Assembly: GCA_039619475.1 (NCBI GenBank)
Contig: CM077116.1
Span: 456,753,576 to 456,817,575 of the forward strand
Length of the DNA: 64,000 nucleotides
Direction: 5' to 3'
DNA from: Icerya purchasi
Lineage: Eukaryota; Arthropoda; Insecta; Hemiptera; Monophlebidae
The notes beneath the pieces were generated by a model, which made no database searches, was not told where the DNA came from, and was given only the letters and a program-made list of their open reading frames with translations. How positions within the stretch are numbered: the first letter of the stretch is position 1; each line of letters begins with the position of its first letter. A program made the translations under genes and the position numbers. This document shows, piece after piece, positions 22,279 to 32,289 of this stretch.

Positions 22279-22575
22279 ATGATATCAATTTTTTACAGCT
22301 GGATGAGCTTGTTTAAAGATCTGAAAAACCAAAAACTTCCGCCCCATATCATTAATTTGCGATTTAATTATCTAATCAATAACTATTATCACGATTGTCT
22401 TATAATTTTTACCGACGGTTCTAGAATTGAAGATCGTGGTAGTGCAGTGGGTGCAGCCTTTTTTATCAAAGGAATAACATTACAGAAGTTTAAGCTGCCG
22501 CCTGAGGCAACGGTTTATACTGCTGAATTATTGGCTATAGATAAGGCTTTTGGAGTTTTTAACAATCACAATTGA
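22279..22575 (+). pseudogene. Family B RNase H domain (N-terminal part)
   Basis: Open frame that includes the start of RNase H: IIFTDGSRIEDRGSAVGAAF (first catalytic Asp) and TVYTAELLAIDKAFG (catalytic Glu). A stop after NNHN ends the frame; the rest of the domain continues, broken, to about 22800 with a VPSQCGIEGN-like block. RNase H would degrade the RNA strand of the RNA/DNA hybrid during target-primed reverse transcription. Not functional as found. Confidence 0.65.
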
Positions 22576-23145
22576 TGTCGACAAAAGATACTGGTTTGCA
22601 GTGACAGTCTAAGTTCACTACGAACGATAAAATGTGATACACTTAACTATAAACTACACCCTCTGGTACATGAAATAAGAAATAAGTGCCTCAAGATAAT
22701 TAATAGAGGGATGAATTTGAAATTTTGTTGGGTTCCGAGTCAATGTGGAATAGAGGGAAATGATAATGTCGATCTGTTTGCCAAGAAAGCTGTTTCTGGA
22801 TGCGTTCCATGTCCTTTCATCCCTTCTACTGATTTATTTTAACAAATTAAAAGAGACAATCGACAAAACTAGATAAATATAAAGAACAACTTAAATTTAG
22901 GTAGGTTCTATAATTTGTGTTGAAAGAGGCCAAATGATTTAGATGCCGGACCGAAAAAAAAAAAGAAGCAGGTTGGGCTACATCGAGTTGATTGCACGTG
23001 TGCTATTTATTATTTGCTCGTGTTCTCGTCTTCCTTATCAGCGTATTGTTTTTATTTTCTTTGATATATTTTTAATTATTTCGGTAGTTTACTTCACTTT
23101 GTTCAGTTAGTTGAATAGAGAAGCTCATCTAAGGGAGGTCACTCG

Positions 23146-25040
23146 ATGATCTCCTCCAATTCTAACAAAGCGTTTCGGGATTGTTTGTTTCTCAATTTGA
23201 TGGAGGTGGATTCCTCCAACAAACGGAAACTTTGCAGTCCTACTTTTCCTAAATTATCCTCGCCCTCGAAAGAATTTCGACGTTCTCAAACTGATTTAAG
23301 CGTTCCTGAAAACACCCGTGCAGTAGGAATCAGTAATGCTATTAATAATTTCGGTATCCAAAATTATCTTAATAATATTAATAATAATCAAATCAAGTAT
23401 ATTATTATTATTATTATACATATTCCTTCTATGCGCAAAGCGCGGTCGATGGCTATTACAAACAATAAAAATAAAGCAAATAAACTTCTTATAAATTGAT
23501 CAATTTATGATATACGCTCATTAAACAAAATAAATACACACTCGCACACGTACACGCACACACATATTGTAAATTAACAAGTAATTAAACATTTGGACAC
23601 CTCCAGATACATATGTAACACACATGCACAAACATGCAGTCAGGCACACATACACACTTATACACTCATACGCATATACACACACTAGTTAATTACATAT
23701 ACATAAATATAGAGATAAAAAACTACACTTGCCAACATAATCAATAGTAAAAGGGAAATAAAAAAAAATAAAAATAATAATAATAACAATAATGATAATT
23801 ATAACGGAGTAAAAGTGTTTCTACTTTCATTGTTATTACGGCTACGCCTTCTCCTACTAAACTACTACTACTACTAATACTAATAATAACAATAGTAATA
23901 ACAATAACAATAACAATAACAATAAAAATAATAATAACAATAACAATAACAATAATAATAACAACAATAGTATAAATAATTATAATAATAGTAAAGATAC
24001 TTTATTGTTCTCGGCCGATCATCCAGGGCCTTTCACTCTTCTCGTCGAAAGTTGCTCTATGGATAAAAATTTAGGCAACCTCCATCCCCTATCACTTGCT
24101 AGGCTGATTAATTCCATTTCCTCTTCCCTCACTAGCGTTGTTCCCCGTCCTCTTCGCTAATTCATTTTTAGCTCATCCGAATTTCTTCGCGTCGCATAAT
24201 ATCAAAGCGCATATCCCAAACTTTAGAATGAGCGTTATCTCTGGTATCCGTCCGTCCTTTTCCGAAATGTAATCTTGAAAGGGATCGAATCCTCTATTCC
24301 TATCGTCTCTATTCGTGGCATACATCGTTCCTCTGATGTTAATAAAATTCTGACAGGTTCTGTTGAAATCAGATTTCACAACACCGCTCTTCTTGGGCAC
24401 GTTACGATACTCAAAATTCGATTCCTCGTCTCTCCTAACGTTTGTCTACCTACGCAATGCTCTAAATGTTTCCTTTTTGAAAACATCACGAAGTACTGTC
24501 GTGGTTCCTCTATCAGTTGTTCTTACTGTGCTTCCAGGCACCCAGCCTCGGAATGCAGCAACCTACAGGTTCCTCCCCTTTGCGGTAATTGTAAAGGTAC
24601 ACACTGTGCCAATGATCGATCTTGTCCTGAGTGGCTTAAGCAAAAAGAAATTAAATGCATTAAGGCGTTTGAAAATATCTTGTTCCAAGAGGCTTCGTAA
24701 TTCAAAAAGTGCAATTTAGTTTCTCAGGCCTTTTCATATGCCGACCGAGTCTCAATTTCTTTTTCTTCCAACAATATTCTTTCTAATCCTCCGTTGATTT
24801 CTCTCTCTCACTTCCGACTTAAATCTCCCACTTTTCACAAAATCCGTAATTCAAAACCTTTCCATAAATCCTCTCCTCAGTTTCCCCCTTTTCCGTCCCG
24901 TTGTTTCACATCTCCCTCTAATGGTTGGGTTTTTAACAAATCCTTCTCTTCAAGTAATTATCTTCCCTCAAATCCTGCCAGTGCCACTCTGGTCTCCTTG
25001 GTACTTTTAATTCCTCTTTCACAACCTCTTCACCCATAAT
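23146..25040 (+). pseudogene. Family A ORF1 (gag-like, CCHC zinc knuckles), broken
   Basis: ORF1 would encode an RNA-binding chaperone that packages the LINE RNA. The N-terminus is open from ATG 23146 (MEVDSSNKRKLCSPTFPKL block). It degenerates into AAT/TAT and AAC repeats from about 23340. The conserved middle resumes near 24000 (HPGPFTLLVESCSMDKNLG). Zinc knuckles are clear at about 24458-24640: CSKCFLFENITKYC, CSYCASRHPASEC and CGNCKGTHCANDRSC. A proline/serine-rich C-terminal part (FHKIRNSKPFHKSSPQFPPF) follows in another frame to about 25040. Several stops make it a pseudogene. Confidence 0.7.
23340..24000 (+). repeat. Microsatellite-rich expansion inside LINE ORF1
   Basis: Successive AAT/ATT runs (about 23340-23420), CA/CACACG-rich stretch (about 23540-23700), TAA/TAATAAC runs (about 23762-23800) and AACAAT repeats (about 23880-23990). 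These separate the ORF1 N-terminus from its zinc-knuckle part and are far longer than the corresponding interval expected for the gene. Confidence 0.65.
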
Positions 25041-25943
25041 TAAGGATATTTTTGTGACTATTATAGGGCTACTTTCTTCGAACAATTCTTCATCCTTTGT
25101 TGAATCTCTTTCTTATTTCCTTACTAATAATATTCGTTTTAATTAATTTCTCCTTATTAAACTTTAGGGGTAAAAAAAAACAAAACGAAAAGGAAAATGA
25201 GAAAAATTGGGGCTGTATTTTATTCATTACATTACCTTCTATCTCCTCTTTCCTTTTCTACTCCTTCGTTTCTTCCTTCCCACTTAATTTCCTTTCCACT
25301 ATTCAATGCGGAACATATTAACCAGTTGATAAACGATTTTATTTTAGTAATTTTTGCCTTTTATCTTACCTTTTCCGTCCTTATTTTTGAATACATTGAT
25401 GTTGAAGTGGCTTTAACTATTAATAGGCATTGGTGTATTTATCGTATTCTTTTTTTTCTCGGATGGGCTCACGTTAAGATGATCTGCTTAATCTCCGAAC
25501 TGAGTTGCATTCTTATTACTTTTTATTTTCACCTTCGTTGTTTTAATTATACAGTGGTGAGATTGTTAGGGTTGTACAGAATTAGCTATCAATCACGCTT
25601 ATATATGGATTATAACCTAAATTCGTCTGGCTCCTTCGGTTCTGCACGAATTTTGCTTACTCTTTTTTCTTTTATCAAAAAATTATTCTACAAATCCTCC
25701 TGTATTATACCCAAGGGCGTCTCCCTCCCTTTGCTCTTTGTGTTTCCTTTTAACTTAGTAACCTTGACTTACCACTGATTTTTAATTGCTTAAGTATATT
25801 TTTCTTTTTTTCATTACCCATTCATCTTAGTTCTCTCAATATACATGCCTTCCATTTTGTGCCTACTGTTGGCTCCTCTTATGGCCTTTTCCACTCCTAC
25901 TCCCCACTTCATTTGTTCTTAATTCTTCTTCTGTTTTATTAAT
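25041..25943 (+). other. Inter-ORF spacer of the Family A element
   Basis: Pyrimidine-rich sequence between ORF1 and ORF2. The 193-codon open frame at 25197-25778 is dominated by Leu, Phe, Ile and Ser. It shows no domain; a similar spacer without such a frame separates the ORFs of the minus-strand copy (52345-53140). It is read as non-coding. Confidence 0.45.
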
Positions 25944-27241
25944 ATGTCCACGTTAAATATTCTACAGTGGAATTGCCGTAGTCTAAAAGCCAATAAAAAT
26001 TCATTAGAGGGATTGTTGGATCTTCATAATTTTAGTGTAGCTCTTCTCTCCGAAACGCGGCTCCGGTTAGGCATAAATTTTAATGTCAGAGGCTTCAGTG
26101 TAGTTAGATGTGATCGTGATGACGGGGTTAGAAATGATTTTCCATTCTACGCTTACGATGTCTCCCTTAATCTTTCTCATGGTCCTAATCTACCTAACAT
26201 TGTTCACATTTTTATTCAGTCTTCCTCTTCACGTCCTATTAACATTGTTTTCATCTATGTGTTTCGACCTTCCTTGCTTTCCTTTTTTATCGTTTCCAAT
26301 TCTATTCCTCATCCTCGGTGGTGGCTGGAATGCACATTCTCCTTTATTGGGCTGTGCACCCTACAATCACAACGGTTTCATCCTTAAGAATGCCATCCTT
26401 TCTGATAACTTAGTACTCCTTAACGATCTTTCCCTCATATGTCAGGAATGCATTTATTTCTAGTTCCCTCGATCTGATGACCTTTTCCTCTCCGCCTACT
26501 GGCTTTAATTGTAATTAGAAGATCCGTATCGGCTCTTACGGTAGTGACCATGTTCCTATACTAATAACTCGTGGCAGTTTTCCTCTTCCATCTGATTCCC
26601 AACCTATTGATTCTCCTGGTTGGAATCTTTCCAGAACCAACTGGTCTTTATTCCGATCCTTGGTCGACTTGTCACTTCCTCACATTCATCCAGACTGTGA
26701 TCCAATACCTCTCTATAATTCATTTTTACGTTCCTTAATAACTGCTTTTTCTTTATTTTCTCTTATCGTCACCATCTATCACCGCGTCTCATCGCTTTGG
26801 TGGAATGAGGAATGTAACGCCGCTTTTAATCACAATCACGTCATCTTTAGAACCTTCAATCCTACGACTGAAAATTTTCTGGCTCACAAACATTCAAACA
26901 CGAGAGCTAGGTTTATACTAAAATCCTCAAAGAAAACCTCTTGGAAAAATTTCTGTGCTAAGTTCTCTAGAACTACTCCTTTTGCGCAGATTTGGAAAAT
27001 GGCCAGAGCCTTCAAATTCTTCGCCCTTCAACCTTCAGTATTCCCGACGATAGCCTTTTTCCTTTCGTTGATCCGGTGTTCATCTCTTTCTCTAGAACAT
27101 TCTGTTTTGTATTTCTATTTGTTGGGGCTTGGGCTTTCTACTTCTTATTGTGCTTCTTATATCCTGTCTTTTCCTTCCCCATTAGTTATTCCTGCTATTG
27201 GTTCTTTTTTATCAAAGATTTCTGATCGGATTAAAATATAA
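25944..27241 (+). pseudogene. Family A ORF2: endonuclease fused to C-terminal tail
   Basis: Starts MSTLNILQWNCRSLKANKNS, the N-terminus of an apurinic-like (EEP) endonuclease, followed by VALLSETRLR with the metal-binding Glu. Frame breaks at about 26140-26390 and 26460 disrupt the domain. From 26660 a 193-codon frame carries the post-endonuclease region (WWNEECNAAFNHNHVIFR) and then jumps at about 27075 to the C-terminal tail (SSLSLEHSVLYFYLLGLGLS...KISDRIKI). RT and RNase H (about 2 kb in other copies) are missing, so this is an internal-deletion derivative that still kept an open frame across the junction. Confidence 0.7.
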
Positions 27242-27559
27242 CCGGCTTCTTTCCTTTTTATTTGTTTTGGGTGAAGGTCCTTGGTTGATGAGCCCAAGAA
27301 AAAAAAAAATACAGCTGCATAACGGTCAAAATAACTGATTATTGTAGAAAAATGCAAACATCGCGAATTCGTGACATTTGTACGATTGTTAAAATTTCAG
27401 AAAACTTGCAGTCGAAATTAAACTGATTAGAAAATGTTTACGAAAGTAACAAGAGTGGAGCCAAAAATTTATCAAGAGAACTCAAAAATTTATAACGCAT
27501 TTAAAACATTTTAAGTTGCGTTTTTACATTCAAAAGCAAAAAACACGACTGCATTTTAC

Positions 27560-27680
27560 TTTTCGTTAGTCATCTTTGTTTCTTCTATTTCTATTCGCTA
27601 ATCTTTTTTCCCAGGCTTAACATTATACTTAGCTTCTGGGTTGTTGGCGTTCCCATTAGAAAAAAAAAAAAAAAAATATA
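27560..27680 (+). mobile_element. LINE 3' tail fragment
   Basis: Ends in GGGTTGTTGGCGTTCCCATT and a 17-base A run (27660-27676). This ending matches GTTGGCGTACCCATA plus poly(A) at 46928-46950. No coding sequence is kept. Confidence 0.5.
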
Positions 27681-27952
27681 TGTATGCATATAAATTTTAA
27701 TGCGTTTGTATGTGAATAAACAAATATCACTGCATTAAAAAGACCACAAACGGGGATATGTAACACTTACCTTCAAAACAACGTGAACATTTATTTTTAA
27801 TATTGTTGGTTGCGAATGAGGTAGGGCAGTTTGTTGCCCTATTTAAAGAACACGTTCATTTTTTTGGTATCGAACGTGAATTTTTCGATCAGAAGTTAAT
27901 GAATTGAAAAAAAAACAACTAAAAAATACATTCATATTTTTTTTCTGCTTAC

Positions 27953-28186
27953 GTGAATAAATAAGCCTTGAATGCAGTGCAGCACTACATATAGAATGTA
28001 GGTGTTAGCGTACAATGATATAATGGTGGCTATAATCGCTTGACTGAATACGCTGCAGAACAGTATTAATTTCCTTCCGTACCTGTCCATCAAAGTACCA
28101 GTTATCAGGGTGCCGATTGAGACTGCAACGAAAAACCACGTAATTGACAATGCGTCGTATATTTTATTGTTGCACACCAGATTCCA
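27953..28186 (-). CDS. Organic cation transporter, exon 3 (TM2-TM4, MFS motif A)
   Basis: Encodes 78 residues starting WNLVCNNKIYDAL. It holds TM2, the cytoplasmic MFS motif A loop seen as GTLMDRYGRKL (about residues 30-40 of the exon), TM3 and most of TM4. The acceptor TTTTTCACAG lies just above 28186 and the donor CAC|GTAAGC at 27952; phase 0 at both ends. Motif A (G-x-x-x-D-R-x-G-R-R/K) is the hallmark of MFS carriers and all key residues are present. The following intron is about 12.8 kb and is filled with LINE copies, a TIR element and a SINE. Confidence 0.88.
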
Positions 28187-28189
28187 CTG

Positions 28190-28244
28190 TGAAAAATGGA
28201 AACTGTATTATTGTTTAATAAAATTTCAGTAAAGTTATTGTTAC

Positions 28245-28290
<46 letters not shown>

Positions 28291-28609
28291 CACCCGTGAT
28301 TTTGTGTAACTGCTGAGGTTATTATGATTAACGATTTGCTAAAGTCCTCGTAGACAGTTTCAGTAATTAGGGAAAGAGATGGTAGGATTTCACTGAGATT
28401 TTGCGATTGAAACGAGTTTGAAAAATAAATTGACAATGTAGAAGAATATGTGTTTAAGTAGCAATGAGGGACTTGTCAACTGCGGAGGACAGTAGAAAGA
28501 GTTATCATTTAATATTGTGGACCAACTTAAGTTAACAAATTTTTAAAAACAACGCAAAAAATATATAAATTATCTGCTAAAATTGTAATTGTAACGATTG
28601 AAAAAAAAA
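28190..28609. repeat. Transporter intron with (TA)n microsatellite
   Basis: Perfect TA repeat at about 28247-28289, then unassigned sequence and an A run at 28600-28615. No other feature. Confidence 0.5.
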
Positions 28610-29520
28610 AAAAAAAGCGAATACAAAAATATTTTCTTCGTTCTCCTGAAATTCAAACTGCTGTTGTCAAAATCTGCACTGATTACGGCGAGATTGCAGT
28701 TTCATCAGTTTACTGCCTCCCTCGGTTTAACATTTCCGAAAGGCAATTAAATGGTTTCTTCAACGATCTGGGCCCTAAATTCCTCGTAGGCGGTGACTGG
28801 AATGCCAAGCACAGGCTGTGGGGATCTTGTACGATGACTCCCAAAAGGAGAGAGTTATTTAACTCAACCGCTCATACAAATCGTGAAGTTCTGGCTGCGG
28901 GAGCTCCGACAATCTATTCGTACGATCCCACTTGACACCTTGATGTAGTTGACTTTGCAATCTATGCCGGACTGGATTCTAATCGCCTCACTATCACAAA
29001 AGGAGCTGATCTGAGTTCGGATCACAACGCGCTTATTGTAACTATGATGGTAGCAGCTAACTACTATCTTACTAGTCTCAGAATGCTGCCAAGTCATGCA
29101 AACTTATCCTGTTACCAAAAAAAGGTAGAGAAACTTGTGAACTTCAACATGGACGTTTCTTCCCCTGAGGACATCGACGATGCTGTAGAGCTCTTTACGA
29201 GAAAACTTCATGTAGCCGCTGCCATTTCACACAGTTGGCTTATTCAGCATCCTACCCTGACGCACCAGCTTGTAAGAGTACAAATTCTGGAGCTGGTTAG
29301 ATACAAACGATATCTACGTCGGAGATTTATGTGAACTCAAAATGAAGCCGACAAACACGCATGGTCTTTAAACGAAGTTGACCGATGCACGTTCAGAATA
29401 CTTCGACAACCTTCTACCGAATGTCGACCTGAATGAAACCACTGGCTACAACTTGTGGAGAGCAACCAGGTGTCTGAAGCAACAGCCGCCGAGACAAACA
29501 CTAATCTGAGACTGCAGGGG
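28610..29520 (+). pseudogene. Jockey-type LINE endonuclease fragment
   Basis: Translates, with a stop at about 28933, as VVKICTDYGEIAVSSVYCLP, then FFNDLGPKFLVGGDWNAKHR (EEP catalytic D and N in GGDWNAKH), DVVDFAIYAGLD and ADLSSDHNALIVT (catalytic SDH). This is the second half of a Jockey endonuclease, followed by the linker to RT (29044-29334 frame, SPEDIDDAVELFTRKLHVAA). RT is missing. It sits in the transporter's exon 2-3 intron on the opposite strand. Confidence 0.75.
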
Positions 29521-29860
29521 AACGTGGTGCCGCAATAGAAAGTAGAACGCTCGACTGAAAGAGATGTCCATTCAAAGAATACATGATCAGTTCACAAACA
29601 TGCTTTTCGTTTGGGTGGAGAGGACAATATGGAGAAGAAACCAACAAAGAAGGAAAATGAGAGGAAGCCAATAGAGAGTGACCAAAGCGCAAACGAATAA
29701 TGAAGACAACAACAGAGCGACGAAGTGAAGGAAACAAAGAGAACCACGGATTGTCAGGGAGACTCTAGGTTGAACAGACAGATAGAAAGAATAATTGTTA
29801 GAAAAAGAGGAAACGTACATAGGTAAAAAAAATGTAAAAAAAGCCAAAAAAAGTTAATGA
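29521..29860 (-). pseudogene. Family A LINE C-terminal fragment
   Basis: On the minus strand: FPSLRRSVVVFIIRLRFGHS and SSPYCPLHPNEKHVCE, the Family A tail up to the His/Cys block, broken thereafter. No 3' UTR or poly(A) is retained, so both ends are truncated. Confidence 0.65.
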
Positions 29861-30304
29861 AGCGAGAAATCGATGAGATTTATACGTCAGTTCGCTAACT
29901 TCAGATGCGTTTTTCTCGAGTTTCACGGGCTCGTGCAAAAAACGGTGAAATTGGTCTTCCTTTTTTTTTTTTTTAAAATAAAAACATCTGGAAAAAGTTG
30001 AACTAAATCAGTGACCACGTCTCTGATTTTCCCCTTGTTAGACAGATTAACAAATTATTACAATGGTTAGACAATAGCAAGTATGTATATCGTCCAAAGC
30101 ACATGCGAACATGCGAACATACAAAACAACTTACTACAGGCTAGAAAAATGATTAAAATTCGTTAGTCAAAGTCCTTCCCTAATCTCTATTTTGTTTGAG
30201 TGCTGTTAGTGACTGTTCACAAAATGGTGTTTATAGAGAAAGCATTTACGATGCATGTAGATTTGGGAGTTACTGAGGCATATTGTTTTTGCTTTATAAC
30301 TCTG

Positions 30305-30354
<50 letters not shown>

Positions 30355-30654
30355 ACAAATAAAGGACTGTAATTAACTCTGTTCGTTCTCTCCGCTAAGG
30401 ATTCGCTATTGAGCAAAATAAAAATCAGTCTAAAATCAATCAATCAATCGAGTTAAATGTATCACAGTACCGAGTATCTTACAGTTTCTCGATTATGTCA
30501 AGGTATTGGTAACAAACGAGCAGATTTGATGCACAGAGAATCCACGTGACTATTAGCAATTATTTATTATTTGTAATAATGTCTGTCGTCGCCTGAGATC
30601 AAACTCAGGACCTTAGTGGTGGAAGTGTTTAAAAAAAAAAAATGTATATACAAA
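29861..30654. repeat. Transporter intron with (TA)n microsatellite
   Basis: Perfect TA repeat at about 30309-30352. The rest is unassigned AT-rich sequence. Confidence 0.5.
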
Positions 30655-30678
30655 TTAGTATAGAAATGTATAATATAC

Positions 30679-30834
30679 TTCTGTTACTACGGTAATTTCG
30701 GATCGATCTCCGTGATACTCGTATTTAGTTGGACAGATGAAAGTTTGATTTGTTCCTGTCGACAATTTCGATACATTCATGGCATCCGGATTATTCTGTG
30801 TAAGGGAGCAAGCATTTTGCTGCTCTTCGAAATC
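30679..30834 (-). CDS. Organic cation transporter, exon 2 (extracellular loop)
   Basis: Encodes 52 residues of the large extracellular loop between TM1 and TM2. The acceptor TTTTTCGCAG ends at 30835 and the donor GAA|GTATAT is at 30678; both ends are phase 0. Visible are two cysteines (NACSL and FICPT) and the family signature CPTKYEYHG...ITVVTE, which leads directly into WNLVC of the next exon. That junction recreates the VTEWNLVC block conserved in SLC22-type transporters. Several N-x-S/T sequons (e.g. NVSK, NQTF) fit an exposed glycosylated loop. The intron to exon 1 is only 341 bases; the intron to exon 3 is about 2.5 kb and contains Jockey and Family A relics. Confidence 0.82.
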
Positions 30835-31175
30835 CTGCGAAAAAATTTGAAAAAAAAAATTGAACACCGCATCTGACATTTTTTTGAAAGGGACGTATCT
30901 GGAGACAATTTTTTTGCATTATTGACTGTTTGAAAAAATATAAATAGAAATAAATAATTGTTCAATTTCGTCATTTTATTTTTAATTAAAATTTTGCGTG
31001 CGCATGTATATTTTTAAAATAGTAACATTTTATTTTGGGAAGAATTAAATTTTTTGAAGAAATTTATTTTATCGGTGGTACAAATATTGTTTTTTTACGA
31101 TTTCCGGCTTATAATTACAGAATGTATTATATAAAGTTCACCCTGAACGTAAAAGTTTAGCTTGTTATACGATAC

Positions 31176-31334
31176 CTTGCACGTAAACGGTGGAGTATAA
31201 TTGAACAGTGTCGGCCCAGTTAAATTGGCTCCGACGATTATGTTGTGGAACGATAAGCACGATGTAATAATTATGTCCCTTAGGGTCAGCGAACGTTGTT
31301 CATCCGTGGTTTTTTTCTTACTGTTTTTGTTCAT
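31176..31334 (-). CDS. Organic cation transporter (SLC22-like MFS), first coding exon
   Basis: First coding exon of a plus-sugar-porter-type MFS transporter that would move small organic cations or zwitterions across the plasma membrane. It encodes 53 residues beginning MNKNSKKK. A short basic N-terminus is followed by transmembrane segment 1 (about residues 21-40) and the start of the large extracellular loop that ends in TPPFTCK, typical of insect family members. The donor is AAG|GTATCG at 31175, phase 0. The open frame continues upstream for eight codons to an acceptor-like TTTTCAG at 31359-31365, so the ATG at 31334 is chosen as the first methionine and the bases 31335-31358 are read as 5' UTR. 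The next exon begins at 30834. Family assignment is firm from the five joined exons; the exact substrate cannot be read from sequence. Confidence 0.8.
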
Positions 31335-31358
31335 TGCGATTTCGCCGTTTTGAATTTG
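31335..31358 (-). other. Probable 5' UTR part of the first coding exon
   Basis: Between an acceptor-like polypyrimidine/CAG and the start codon of the transporter lie 24 bases open in the coding frame but without a methionine. An upstream exon ending at 31589 with a strong donor (CTACAG|GTAAGC) would splice here; its in-frame extension soon meets a stop and has no ATG. This supports a spliced 5' UTR rather than extra coding sequence. Confidence 0.45.
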
Positions 31359-31588
31359 CTGAAAATCGAAAAATTAGTTAAATTCTTAAAGTTCGCTTTT
31401 TCCCCACTTTTAATCAATAACTATAATTAAAAAATAAATCGTTTTCCATTTTTTCTAAATATACAAATAAAAATTAGTTCTACACATAATATCTGCTATA
31501 ATGTGCTTAAAATTATTTTCCATCTATATCTTTCCGTTTTTGCTTTGAACTTCCGAAACTGAAATAAATTTTCGTTGTGAAGGCTTAC

Positions 31589-31665
31589 CTGTAGCGAAGT
31601 TGAGCTAATTTTTAAAGAAGAAAGTACTGCATAGAGCTCGTGTAAGAGGATCGAAATCGAAATTA
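31589..31665 (-). other. Possible non-coding 5' exon of the transporter gene
   Basis: A near-perfect donor, CTACAG|GTAAGCCT, lies at 31589/31588 on the minus strand, 230 bases upstream of the acceptor of the first coding exon. The frame that would be joined is open for about 26 codons but has no ATG and is closed by TAG. It is therefore best read as a leader exon. The left limit given here is only where the open frame ends; the transcription start is unknown. Confidence 0.3.
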
Positions 31666-32289
31666 GAATCTAGTTTCAATTTCGAAATATTTTTCGATTT
31701 CTTGTTTTGTGCCTTGAAATTGTTCATAATTGCGAAGAATTAGTTCCCGTTTTAAAAGATATTTTGTTAGGGCAGCATTTATTAAACGGAAAAAGTGTTA
31801 CGGTATAAAAATTAGGAAAATCAGGTGAAGCGAGATATAAAATTTCCTCTCGCGGTTATTTCTGATTGTTGTTTTTTTTAATGTATGTGCTAATATATTT
31901 AATAGTAGTAAATGAATGCGAGTCCGAAGCACCATTGATGAAATTTCGTTGATCCAAGAATTAAGCTTTTAAAATGAACTTAAAGATGAATCTGAAGAGA
32001 TATTGGAGGCCAGTTTCTTTCTCCTTTTCGAATCATCGGCTATTGCTGTTCTAGATCACTTCTTCCTGCTATACCAAATGTGTTCGATTTCAGACGAGAT
32101 ATATGTATACCACCACTGGGACAGAGCGACTTGAGTCGGGAATGAGACAACTTCCGAAAACACGTGAACTTCCAGTTTGCTAGTCAGCACCTTAACTAGT
32201 AGGGAACTATGTTACCACGGTATATTTATGTAAAGTAAATTGAAAAATTCGTATAGGATCATATTTTAAAAAAGGTCTTACGGAAAGCA
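31666..32289. other. Unassigned sequence upstream of the transporter
   Basis: Would contain the transporter promoter if the leader exon call is right. No TATA box, initiator or factor site could be named with confidence. Confidence 0.3.

Larger units (their letters stand above)
20753..22970 (+). mobile_element. Family B LINE (RT and RNase H) carrying a nested insertion
   Basis: A 5'-truncated copy. RT palm at 20760-21311, RT thumb (LIRSKLDYGSIFYGSASR, about 21469-21522), connection region, then RNase H starting IIFTDGSRIEDRG at about 22402, with the E in TAELLAIDKA and a later VPSQCGIEGND/NVDLFAKKA block (about 22730-22790). It ends in ACCG plus an 11-base A run at about 22956-22966. One -1/+1 break lies after 21311. 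A 439-bp Family A tail (21743-22181) interrupts it with a 9-bp duplication. Confidence 0.75.
22975..27310 (+). mobile_element. Family A LINE, long copy with 5' region, ORF1 and a deleted ORF2
   Basis: The only Family A copy here with its 5' part. It has a 5' UTR (about 22975-23145), an ORF1 start at 23146, a zinc-knuckle region near 24458-24640, a long inter-ORF spacer (about 25050-25943), an endonuclease start at 25944, and the C-terminal tail ending SDRIKI at 27238, followed by 3' UTR and poly(A) (27299-27310). RT and RNase H are absent: the frame passes from the post-endonuclease linker straight into the tail near 27075. Microsatellites have expanded inside ORF1. It lies entirely within the transporter's 12.8-kb intron. 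Confidence 0.75.

Noticed and set aside
23340..24000. CRISPR-like spaced repeats
   Set aside because: These are simple microsatellites without unique spacers, in a eukaryotic retroelement.
25197..25778. 193-codon plus-strand open frame between LINE ORF1 and ORF2
   Set aside because: Composition is Leu/Phe/Ile/Ser from pyrimidine-rich spacer DNA, no domain is visible, and the corresponding spacer of the other long copy lacks such a frame.
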